A DNA stretch of 5,364 nucleotides from a bacterium (lineage in GTDB: Bacteria; Latescibacterota; UBA2968). Below are positions 1-5,053 of this stretch, one piece after another. Under the pieces are notes generated by a model that ran no database searches, was not told the origin of the DNA, and saw only the letters and a program-made list of their open reading frames with translations. How positions within the stretch are numbered: position 1 is the stretch's first letter; the number at the start of each line of letters is the position of its first letter. The stretch is from contig JAPUJS010000102.1 in assembly GCA_027296045.1 (NCBI GenBank), positions 1 through 5,364 of the forward strand. Reading direction: 5' to 3'. The translations under genes and the position numbers were made by a program.

Positions 1-360
1 TCCAAAAAGATGCCCAAAGGTCACCCCAACCTGCTGCTCCAAATAAAGCGCAAACCCAAATTTCTGATAGCTCACGCCCAACCCATTTTGCCCCTTTTGC
101 AACACAAAACCAAAAACCTGCGTTTCCAATTCCTGCATGCCAAACGGCCTTTCAAAGCCTGCAAACAAATCTCGGGGTTGGCCCCAAACCACAGCAGCCG
201 GATTCCAGAACACACCTTCCGCTCCAGAGGCGATCCCGGCAAACACATTGCCCATCCCCCCTGCCCGTGCGCCGATGGGCTGGAATTCGAAGGCGGCATT
301 GGTTTGAAAGGGTAGAAAAACAATCAGGAGATAGATGAGGAAAGGAGATAAATAGTGCAT
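1..360 (-). CDS. PorV/UPF0164-like outer-membrane beta-barrel protein, N-terminal part (runs off the left edge)
   Basis: This is an open frame of 120 codons from ATG at 360-358 to the window edge with no stop. Residues 1-23 look like a Sec signal peptide: a short N-terminus, a hydrophobic stretch (LIYLLIVFLPF) and a likely cleavage after Asn-Ala-Ala. The mature start carries GARAGGMGNVFAG (residues 30-42) and WNPAAV (52-57). This pattern is typical of the PorV/PorQ and UPF0164 barrel proteins related to the FadL/OmpP1 group, which sit in the outer membrane. After it come alternating aromatic and small residues, as in beta strands. A GGAG at 368-365 lies 4 bases before the ATG. In PorV proteins of type IX secretion the barrel acts as a shuttle, but many relatives have no known role, so the function here is open. 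It is divergent from the pseudouridine synthase gene. Real gene: very likely; family: fairly sure. Confidence 0.82.
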   Translation of the reverse strand, partial: MHYLSPFLIYLLIVFLPFQTNAAFEFQPIGARAGGMGNVFAGIASGAEGVFWNPAAVVWGQPRDLFAGFERPFGMQELETQVFGFVLQKGQNGLGVSYQKFGFALYLEQQVGVTFGHLFG

Positions 361-374
361 GGTGCTCCGATGCT

Positions 375-489
375 GGATCACGAAGGGCCTTGGATGCCGA
401 GCGGTTTCGTGGCCCTCTGTGCTACTTCGTGGCCGTTACTGGCGTGAACCTTTTCCCAACCCGCCACACACCACCAGGTTTCGTGATCC
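375..489. repeat. 10-base inverted repeat enclosing two direct TTCGTGGCC copies
   Basis: GGATCACGAA (375-384) and TTCGTGATCC (480-489) are perfect reverse complements separated by 95 bases. Between them TTCGTGGCC occurs twice, at 406-414 and 426-434, exactly 20 bases apart. Together the hexamer TTCGTG is present three times in direct and once in inverted orientation within 115 bases. From memory, CACGAAGACACAGAG-like repeats are scattered in many environmental bacterial genomes, and this could be a degraded copy. It could also be a regulator-binding region for the left-hand gene. Confidence 0.5.
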
Positions 490-491
490 TG

Positions 492-524
492 CCCCCGCAA
501 TCCCCGTACCAATCCCCATCCCCC
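492..524 (-). other. Relaxed G-quadruplex motif (minus strand)
   Basis: On the minus strand there are four runs of 5, 4, 4 and 5 guanines, complementary to C-runs at 520-524, 514-517, 502-505 and 492-496. The spacers are 2, 8 and 5 bases. One loop exceeds the usual 7-base limit, so it meets only a relaxed quadruplex rule. It lies 132 bases or more upstream of the outer-membrane protein start, on that gene's coding strand. Confidence 0.4.
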
Positions 525-554
525 TGATAAACGCTCCCTTTTTCCTTCTCTCAT

Positions 555-574
555 CCCAACCTGCCCTCCCTCCC
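555..574 (-). other. Canonical four-run G-quadruplex motif (minus strand)
   Basis: On the minus strand, four GGG runs are separated by spacers of 1, 1 and 6 bases; they are complementary to CCC at 572-574, 568-570, 564-566 and 555-557. This meets the standard G3N1-7 rule. The short 1-base loops favour a stable parallel fold. It lies between the terminator at 605-630 and the start of the outer-membrane protein gene. The strong G-skew of this strand makes such runs less surprising. Confidence 0.5.
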
Positions 575-604
575 ATGCCACCTCTGCCCTCTCCCACATG
601 GCAG

Positions 605-630
605 AAAAAAACCCGCGGAAACCCGCAGGT
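605..630 (-). terminator. Rho-independent terminator, minus strand
   Basis: Read on the minus strand, the arm ACCTGCGG (630-623), a 4-base GTTT loop (622-619) and the arm CCGCGGGT (618-611) form an 8-base-pair stem with one U-G wobble. It is followed directly by a run of T residues (611-605). No T-run follows on the plus strand, so it acts leftwards only. There is no minus-strand gene immediately upstream. The nearest is the DUF5683 gene ending at 1628, so the terminator would end read-through that crosses the pseudouridine synthase gene in antisense. It would also insulate the outer-membrane protein gene. Confidence 0.72.
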
Positions 631-657
631 CATCAAACCAAACCCTCATAAACCCGT

Positions 658-663
658 TATATT
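658..663 (+). promoter_or_regulatory. Possible -10 element for the pseudouridine synthase gene
   Basis: TATATT at 658-663 matches the sigma-70 -10 consensus at five of six positions and lies 32 bases before the ATG at 696. I find no convincing -35 hexamer around 635-640. A weak GGA at 683-685 may serve for ribosome binding. The element is an inference from position and AT content in an otherwise C-rich region. Confidence 0.3.
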
Positions 664-695
664 AACCAAACGCCTTTTTTTAGGATCCTTCCTTT

Positions 696-1631
696 ATGCC
701 TAACGATCGGAACAGCGGCTTCACCTACACCGACAAAATCGGACCAGACGCCAGCGGCCAAACCGTCCTGGACTTCTACACCCAACGCTACCTGCATTCC
801 ACCAGAGCAGAATGGCAAGCCCGCATTGAAAACGGCACCGTTCAACTGGAAGGTGCTCGAACGACCTCCAATACCCAGCTCCACTCCGGCCAACGCCTGA
901 CCTATCACCGCCAGCCCTGGAAAGAACCCGACGTCCCGCTCACCTTCTCTCTCCTGCACGAAGACGCGCACGTCCTGGTGGTTGCCAAACCCTCTGGCCT
1001 ACCCGTTCTCCCCGGCGGCCACCACTTAAAACACACCCTGCTTGCTCTGATCCGCGACCGCTTCGGCGACCATCCATCTCCCATGCACCGCCTGGGGCGA
1101 GGCACTTCTGGAATGGTCCTCTTTGCCCGCACCCATGCCGCCAAACAAACCCTCTCCCGCGATTTCCACGACGGCCGCATTGTCAAACACTATCGGGCAC
1201 TGAGCGTTGGAACCGAAATGTCCGACACCTTTGTCATCGACACACCCATCGGACGGATTCCCTATCCTAAAATCGGATTCCTCTACGCTGCAACACCCGG
1301 CGGCAAACCCTCCCGATCGGAGTGCCATGTATTGCATCGCGATTCTTCAAACAATCGGTCTTTAATTCACGTCAACCTCATCACCGGTCGACCGCACCAG
1401 ATCCGTATCCACCTGGCAGCAGCCGGCCATCCCCTGTGGGGAGATCCACTCTACGCTCCTGGCGGCGGTCCCATTTCTACGCCCGAACCGGACCCCATCC
1501 CTCTGCCCGGAGATTGCGGCTATCACCTCCATGCCCACCACCTGAAATTTACGCATCCCATCACCCAAAACCCCTGTGTATTCACCTGTGCCCCACCGCC
1601 TCTCTTGCGCACCCCGGAAGAACAACCCTAA
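696..1631 (+). CDS. RluA-family pseudouridine synthase with Gly at the catalytic Asp position
   Basis: A 311-residue protein with the RluA/RluD layout. Residues about 16-72 resemble an S4 RNA-binding domain. The catalytic domain starts at LLHEDAHVLVVAKPSGLPV (87-105). The signature loop is HRLGRGTSG (131-139), where the family normally has HRLD followed by R or K and TSG. Later family motifs are intact: GRPHQIRIHL (231-240), GDPLY (249-253) and HAHHLKFTHP (279-288). The family isomerises uridine to pseudouridine in rRNA or tRNA, using the Asp of that loop; here residue 134 is Gly (codon GGG, 1095-1097). The target RNA cannot be told from sequence. ATG 696 is the only possible start, because an in-frame TAG lies at 681-683. 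The gene is alone on the plus strand, and its stop overlaps the stop of the convergent DUF5683 gene. Family is certain; activity is uncertain. Confidence 0.92.
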   Translation: MPNDRNSGFTYTDKIGPDASGQTVLDFYTQRYLHSTRAEWQARIENGTVQLEGARTTSNTQLHSGQRLTYHRQPWKEPDVPLTFSLLHEDAHVLVVAKPSGLPVLPGGHHLKHTLLALIRDRFGDHPSPMHRLGRGTSGMVLFARTHAAKQTLSRDFHDGRIVKHYRALSVGTEMSDTFVIDTPIGRIPYPKIGFLYAATPGGKPSRSECHVLHRDSSNNRSLIHVNLITGRPHQIRIHLAAAGHPLWGDPLYAPGGGPISTPEPDPIPLPGDCGYHLHAHHLKFTHPITQNPCVFTCAPPPLLRTPEEQP

Positions 1632-2056
1632 AACCGAAGACGAACCACCACACGAACCATCCGATCCTGTTTTCCCAAATCCGCCTCAATTGCACCCCAA
1701 TCCACCCCATCCAGATGCGCATCCACATACGCATCGGCCATACTATAAAAAATCACACCCAGCGTACTAAACAAAAATATATTCCGCTCGAAAGTCTGCC
1801 CCGGTATCTGATTTCTTCGGATCTCATTTCGCCGCACAAAAAAAGCCACCACAGAGCCCACTTCTGCAGCGACAATCACGCCGGCCTTGATCGTCTTCTG
1901 ATTATAAAACTGTCCCCAGCCCGGCACCGCCAAAGACCGCAACATCGCCCCTCGTGGAGACCGTACCACCGTCGTATCCAAACCCGCTTCTGATGCCGAA
2001 GCAGATCGAATATTCCCGATCAGCACAATACACGCAAGCACCAGAACTCGAACCAC
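1628..2056 (-). CDS. DUF5683-family exported or membrane protein
   Basis: A 142-residue protein if started at GTG 2056-2054, which has AGGAGG (2066-2061) four bases upstream. The frame also allows a GTG at 2104, but that adds 16 residues before the hydrophobic segment and has no ribosome site. The N-terminus is a likely signal peptide (VRVLVLACIVLIG) with possible cleavage after Ala-Ser-Ala. The family core follows: SPRGAMLRSLAVPGWGQFYN (residues 33-52), where PGWGQ-F-YN is the hallmark. Then come two hydrophobic segments at about 58-74 and 93-108, the second followed by MADAYVDAHL. DUF5683 proteins have no established function and occur mainly in FCB-type bacteria, often near envelope genes. 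The gene is 213 bases downstream of the ROK kinase, so co-transcription is possible but not shown. Its TAG overlaps the TAA of the convergent pseudouridine synthase. Confidence 0.85.
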   Translation of the reverse strand: MVRVLVLACIVLIGNIRSASASEAGLDTTVVRSPRGAMLRSLAVPGWGQFYNQKTIKAGVIVAAEVGSVVAFFVRRNEIRRNQIPGQTFERNIFLFSTLGVIFYSMADAYVDAHLDGVDWGAIEADLGKQDRMVRVVVRLRF

Positions 2057-2060
2057 AACA

Positions 2061-2066
2061 CCTCCT
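2061..2066 (-). promoter_or_regulatory. Shine-Dalgarno site that fixes the DUF5683 start
   Basis: AGGAGG on the minus strand, four bases before GTG 2056-2054. It is the only good ribosome site in the area and decides for the GTG at 2056 over the upstream in-frame GTG at 2104. The resulting protein begins directly with a signal-peptide-like hydrophobic stretch. Confidence 0.7.
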
Positions 2067-2234
2067 GTAACCAGAATCGGACACCGACCGGGGGTCTTCC
2101 TCACATGTCATCTCCATGGCAACATGCGTAAAGGTCCTGCACCATTCGTACCCGGAGCAGAGCGTTCAGAACCATATCGGGACCAAGTCGAAATTTTTTT
2201 CAAGCACAGGGCGGGCGTCTTTCCAAAGCGAAAT

Positions 2235-2247
2235 GCACCGCAGGTGC
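2235..2247 (-). terminator. Short hairpin downstream of the ROK kinase, possible weak terminator
   Basis: GCACC and GGTGC form a perfect 5-base-pair stem with a 3-base loop, 22 bases beyond the ROK kinase stop. On the minus strand it is followed by ATTTCGCTTTG, which is only moderately T-rich, so termination would be weak. The rest of the 2057-2269 gap holds no gene that I can support. An A/T run (minus-strand TTGAAAAAAATTT, near 2193-2205) is the only other marked feature. Confidence 0.22.
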
Positions 2248-2269
2248 CCAACCCATCACGCCATCCATC

Positions 2270-3214
2270 TCAAACAACGGACCTGGCATGCCTGGCCGCC
2301 CCCAGAATCCCTGCGTCATCTCCCAGCCCCGCCGACACAATCTGCACATGCTCTTTCACCCCCACCGTGCCACGCTCCATAAACACCCGTCGCGTCGGCT
2401 CAAAAATCCGTTCCCCTGCCTGCGCAAGCCCCCCGGCCAGCGCGATCCTCTCCACATTCAGCACATTCACCAGACTCACCAACCCCACCCCCAACAAAAA
2501 CCCGGTCTCCTCGAACATGTGGGCTGCAAACCCATCGCCTGCCTCGGCTGCTTCAAAAATGGCCTGCGTCGTCAACCCTTCAGACCGCAAAGCGGTCTCG
2601 GGCCGCTCTGCCTCTAATTTTTCCCGGGTCCGCCTCACCATCGCGGTTGCCGATACATACTGCTCCAGACACCCATAATTGCCACAAGGACACAGCGGCC
2701 CGTTCCAATCCACCGTAATATGCCCCACCTCGGCGGCATTGCCATTAAACCCGTGCATCAATTGTCCGTTGGAAACCCATCCACCCCCAACCCCTGTGCC
2801 CAGGGTCACACACATAAAATGGTCCACCCCCCGACCGGCCCCCAACCACTGCTCGCCCAAAGCCGCCATATTGGCATCGTTGTCCACCACCACCGGCAAA
2901 TCCAGGGCCGCCTCCAACTGCTCTTTCAACCGGACCCCGTGCATACACTGCAAGTTTTCGGGAGAAATCAACACCCCTTCAAACGGATCCAGCGGCCCGG
3001 GCGCCCCAATGCCCACGGCCTGAATTTCCGAGATCCCAGCCTCTTCTGCAGCGCCCCGCACGCAGTCCACCATCCCCTGCACCACCGCATCGGCCCCCAG
3101 ATCCAACCGGGTTGGACACCGAAAACGGCCTACAATCTCGCCCGAATCCGTCACCAGACCCGCCCGCGTATTTGTGCCCCCCAAATCTACGCCAACGGTC
3201 CGCACATCGCTCAT
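2270..3214 (-). CDS. ROK-family sugar kinase (glucokinase-like)
   Basis: A 314-residue cytoplasmic kinase of normal ROK length. Motifs in order: DLGGTNTR (10-17), the phosphate-1 loop for ATP; VVDNDANMAALGE (109-121), with D113 in the catalytic-base position; LGTGVGGG (138-145), phosphate-2; EVGH (162-165); and CPCGNYGCLEQ (175-185). In EVGH and CPCGNYGC, H165, C175, C177 and C182 would bind the structural zinc. There is no N-terminal helix-turn-helix, so it is an enzyme rather than a ROK repressor. Glucose is the default guess, but ROK kinases also act on fructose, mannose, allose and N-acetyl hexosamines, and the sequence does not decide. The start ATG overlaps the aldolase stop (ATGA, 3214-3211), so translation is probably coupled. 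Sharing an operon with a KDG kinase and an aldolase points to sugar catabolism. Confidence 0.93.
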   Translation of the reverse strand: MSDVRTVGVDLGGTNTRAGLVTDSGEIVGRFRCPTRLDLGADAVVQGMVDCVRGAAEEAGISEIQAVGIGAPGPLDPFEGVLISPENLQCMHGVRLKEQLEAALDLPVVVDNDANMAALGEQWLGAGRGVDHFMCVTLGTGVGGGWVSNGQLMHGFNGNAAEVGHITVDWNGPLCPCGNYGCLEQYVSATAMVRRTREKLEAERPETALRSEGLTTQAIFEAAEAGDGFAAHMFEETGFLLGVGLVSLVNVLNVERIALAGGLAQAGERIFEPTRRVFMERGTVGVKEHVQIVSAGLGDDAGILGAARHARSVV

Positions 3215-3858
3215 TTTTTCATCTCGGCACGGGCCTGGGCAACCGCATCCACAAATGCCTTCGCCGTTGCCGTCAACGAAGCCCAGTCCTGGTTGGCCAC
3301 AGCCGTCTTATCCACCAATGCACTGCCTGCACCCACGGCAACGGCCCCATTTTTAATAAACTCCGGCGTCGTCTTTACATCCACCCCACCGGTCGGCATC
3401 AACTTCACCTGGGGCAACGGCCCCAGAATATCCTTAAAATACGACGGCCCGCCAACCCCTGCCGGAAACACCTTCACCACATCGGCACCGGCTTGCCAGG
3501 CCGTAAGAATCTCTGTCGGTGTAAATCCGGCCGGCATCACGGCCTTGCCATAACGCTTGGCCATTTCAATCACATCCGTATTCAAAATGGGACTCACCAC
3601 ATATTCGGCGCCCGACAAAATCGCCGCCCGCGCCGTCTCCGGGTCCAGCACCGAACCCACGCCCACAATCGTGTCGTCCATCTTTGCCGATACCTCTTCA
3701 ATCACCTTCAACGCTCCCGGCACCGTCATCGTCACCTCAATCGCCACCACCCCGCCTTCGCGCAGTGCCTTCGACACATCCAGAAGCTGCGATGGATTGT
3801 CCGCTCGAAGCACCGCTACCACCCCACAATCGATAATCCGATCCGTAATCCCAGCCAT
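3211..3858 (-). CDS. eda: KDPG/KHG-type aldolase (2-keto-3-deoxy-6-phosphogluconate aldolase)
   Basis: A 215-residue class I aldolase of the Eda/DgoA family. It splits 2-keto-3-deoxy-6-phosphogluconate into pyruvate and glyceraldehyde 3-phosphate in the cytoplasm. The Schiff-base lysine is K129 in VVKVFPA, and the general acid/base glutamate is E41 in AIEVTMT. GVGSV (66-70), PTGGV (155-159) and GAGSAL (176-181) are the usual phosphate and pyruvate-side loops. The arginine that follows the glutamate in E. coli Eda (EVTLRT) is Thr here, and the GPSYFKDIL stretch resembles DgoA, so the galactonate-type epimer is possible as substrate. The start is ATG 3858, with GGGAGG (3868-3863) upstream; an in-frame ATG at 3888 lies inside a hairpin and lacks a ribosome site. 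The gene follows kdgK by 72 bases and overlaps the ROK kinase. Confidence is high for family, moderate for exact substrate. Confidence 0.92.
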   Translation of the reverse strand: MAGITDRIIDCGVVAVLRADNPSQLLDVSKALREGGVVAIEVTMTVPGALKVIEEVSAKMDDTIVGVGSVLDPETARAAILSGAEYVVSPILNTDVIEMAKRYGKAVMPAGFTPTEILTAWQAGADVVKVFPAGVGGPSYFKDILGPLPQVKLMPTGGVDVKTTPEFIKNGAVAVGAGSALVDKTAVANQDWASLTATAKAFVDAVAQARAEMKK

Positions 3859-3862
3859 AAAA

Positions 3863-3868
3863 CCTCCC
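3863..3868 (-). promoter_or_regulatory. Shine-Dalgarno site that fixes the aldolase start
   Basis: GGGAGG on the minus strand, four bases before ATG 3858-3856. It selects this ATG over the in-frame ATG at 3888-3886, which sits within the arm of the neighbouring inverted repeat. The protein then begins MAGITDRII, a natural Eda N-terminus. Confidence 0.75.
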
Positions 3869-3876
3869 TTAAATAC

Positions 3877-3928
3877 GGCATAGGGCATAGCGCTTTCAGA
3901 CCCTACGCTATGCCCTATGCCCTATGCG
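3877..3928. repeat. Heptamer hairpin between kdgK and the aldolase gene
   Basis: Two copies of GGCATAG (3877-3890) face two copies of CTATGCC plus one CTATGCG (3908-3928). Arms 3877-3892 and 3906-3921 are perfect 16-base reverse complements with a 13-base loop. The element fills nearly the whole 72-base gap within the presumed operon and ends eight bases before the aldolase ribosome site (minus-strand order). No T-run follows, so it is not a standard terminator. It may affect mRNA stability or processing, or be a mobile or slippage-derived repeat. Confidence 0.85.
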
Positions 3929-3930
3929 CT

Positions 3931-4974
3931 TTATCGCCTGATCCTGGCGGCCCCACCCTTCATCGCCGCTTCCGCCTCCGACCGGGTCGCCCAGTTCACA
4001 TCGCCCGGGAAGGTGTGCGCCAATGCCGAATAGGCACCGGCAAAATCAACCACCTCCTGCAAAGACTTCCCCTCCAGCAAACCGCTAATAATCCCGGCTG
4101 AAAAATTATCGCCTCCACCAACCCGGTCCACCATCTCCAGATTTTCATAAATTCGCGACAGATAAAACTCACTGCCGTCATACAGCAGCGTCCTCCAATC
4201 GTTCAACAACCCCGTCTTGGCCACCCGCAACGTGGTGCCCACATATTCGACATTGGGATAGGTCTCGACCGCGCGGATTGCAACGCCTTTATAACTTTCT
4301 GGATCCAGAGCACGATAATCGTCCGACGTGCCCTCGGCTTTCAATCCCAGCGTCTTTTCAAAATCCTCCTCATTGCCAATCAGCACCTTCACATGTGGAA
4401 TATACTGCGCAATCGTCTCCTGAGCTTTTTCCGCACTCCACAGCTTCGACCGAAAATTCAAGTCAAAACTCGTCATCACCCCCGCCTCACTGGCCGCCTT
4501 CAACGCCTCCAGCGTCGCCCCTGCTGCGCCATCGGAAAGCGCCGGCGTAATCCCACTCACGTGAAACCACTTCGACCCGTCAAACACCGCCTTCCAGTCC
4601 ACCATCCCGGGCTGAATATTCGAAATCGCCGAGTGCCCCCGGTCATACGTCACCGCACTTGCCCGTGGCCCCACCCCCACTTCCATATGATAAAACCCGT
4701 TTCGCTCCAATCCCACCCCGTCAAAATCCACCCACACGATGTTGGACATATCCACGCCGTGCTCCCGCCCTTTGTTTTGAATAATCCACCCCGTCCAGTT
4801 GTCCACCAGTCGGGACACCCAGGCCGTCTTCAGTCCCAAATGGGCACATCCCACGGCAACGTTATACTCCCCGCCCCCGACCTCCACATCCAGTTTGGTC
4901 GCATTTTCCAGCCGGCGATACTCCGGCGACGACAGCCGGATCATTGCCTCACCAAATGTCACCACATCGTACAT
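3931..4974 (-). CDS. kdgK: 2-keto-3-deoxygluconate kinase (PfkB/ribokinase family)
   Basis: A 347-residue sugar kinase from ATG 4974, which has AGGAGG at 4986-4981. A TTG at 4989 would start within that ribosome site and is rejected. The N-terminus FGEAMIRLS and GGGEYNVAVG (33-42) are PfkB substrate-side motifs. DLNFRSKLW (171-179) is the D-x-N-x-R-x-x-L-W pattern typical of KDG kinases. NEEDF (201-205) is the usual metal/nucleotide region. GGGDNFSAG (286-294) carries the catalytic Asp289 and anion hole, with Gly where most members have Ala (GAGD). The reaction is ATP-dependent 6-phosphorylation of 2-keto-3-deoxygluconate, whose product is the substrate of the next gene, the aldolase. It lies 79 bases after the metallopeptidase gene. 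Other PfkB ketose kinase activities remain possible. Confidence 0.88.
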   Translation of the reverse strand: MYDVVTFGEAMIRLSSPEYRRLENATKLDVEVGGGEYNVAVGCAHLGLKTAWVSRLVDNWTGWIIQNKGREHGVDMSNIVWVDFDGVGLERNGFYHMEVGVGPRASAVTYDRGHSAISNIQPGMVDWKAVFDGSKWFHVSGITPALSDGAAGATLEALKAASEAGVMTSFDLNFRSKLWSAEKAQETIAQYIPHVKVLIGNEEDFEKTLGLKAEGTSDDYRALDPESYKGVAIRAVETYPNVEYVGTTLRVAKTGLLNDWRTLLYDGSEFYLSRIYENLEMVDRVGGGDNFSAGIISGLLEGKSLQEVVDFAGAYSALAHTFPGDVNWATRSEAEAAMKGGAARIRR

Positions 4975-4980
4975 GGGATC

Positions 4981-4986
4981 CCTCCT
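4981..4986 (-). promoter_or_regulatory. Shine-Dalgarno site that fixes the kdgK start
   Basis: AGGAGG on the minus strand, six bases before ATG 4974-4972. The in-frame TTG at 4989-4987 directly abuts it, so translation from that TTG would use part of the ribosome site as codons. The ATG product begins MYDVVTFGEAM, as expected for this family. Confidence 0.75.
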
Positions 4987-5046
4987 CAAAACTCAAAAAT
5001 AAAGTTCCGCGTTTCGAGTTTCTCGTCTTCAACCCGAAACCCGAAA
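4985..5046. repeat. Heptamer array with hairpin between the metallopeptidase gene and kdgK
   Basis: CTCAAAA occurs twice in tandem (4985-4998). A second array runs in steps of seven: GTTCCGC, GTTTCGA, GTTTCTC, GTCTTCA (5004-5031), then ACCCGAA twice (5032-5045). In minus-strand RNA, UUUCGGGUUUC (5046-5036) and GAAACUCGAAA (5022-5012) pair over 11 bases with a single G-U wobble around a 13-base loop. A T-rich stretch (minus-strand TTTATTTTT) follows the stem after about nine bases, too far for a textbook terminator but possibly partly functional for the upstream gene. Confidence 0.65.
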
Positions 5047-5053
5047 AGTTCAC

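Larger units (their letters stand above)
361..695. other. Divergent intergenic region, C-rich on the plus strand
   Basis: These 335 bases separate the starts of two divergent genes. An open plus-strand frame exists here but is proline-rich, has no domain resemblance, and reflects the C-rich composition, so I do not call a gene. The region contains a 10-base inverted repeat, repeated TTCGTG units, two clusters of G-runs on the minus strand, one minus-strand terminator and a weak plus-strand promoter-like site. Both neighbouring genes must be transcribed from promoters inside it, or the left gene from further away. Confidence 0.7.

Noticed and set aside
72..323. 83-codon minus-strand frame near the left edge
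   Set aside because: It is an alternative frame of the PorV-like gene; the frame starting at 360 has a signal peptide and family motif and is open to the edge.
359..703. Open plus-strand frame of 114 codons in the divergent intergenic region
   Set aside because: It is rich in Pro and repeats simple patterns from C-runs, has no ribosome site, and overlaps the terminator and the start of the synthase gene. It looks like composition, not a gene.
1322..1993. 223-codon plus-strand frame overlapping the synthase 3' end and the DUF5683 gene
   Set aside because: It is out of frame with the synthase and antisense to a protein with a recognisable family motif; the product is Pro/His/Ser-rich.
2196..2225. 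A -35/-10 promoter upstream of the DUF5683 gene (minus-strand TTGAAA near 2200-2205)
   Set aside because: The -35-like hexamer is fair, but no good -10 lies at 16-18 bases; the best match, GATATG, is 19 bases away and weak.
3877..3928. Possible CRISPR-like or attachment-site reading of the heptamer repeat
   Set aside because: Units are 7 bases with no spacers and no neighbouring cas, integrase or tRNA gene.
2720..4101. Two long plus-strand frames (277 and 329 codons) antisense to the ROK kinase, aldolase and kdgK genes
   Set aside because: The products are rich in His, Pro and Arg with no domain resemblance, and the minus-strand genes at the same place have full sets of family motifs. C-rich DNA gives few stop codons in this frame.
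4987..4989. TTG as the kdgK start
   Set aside because: It overlaps the AGGAGG ribosome site of the ATG at 4974 and adds residues not expected in the family.
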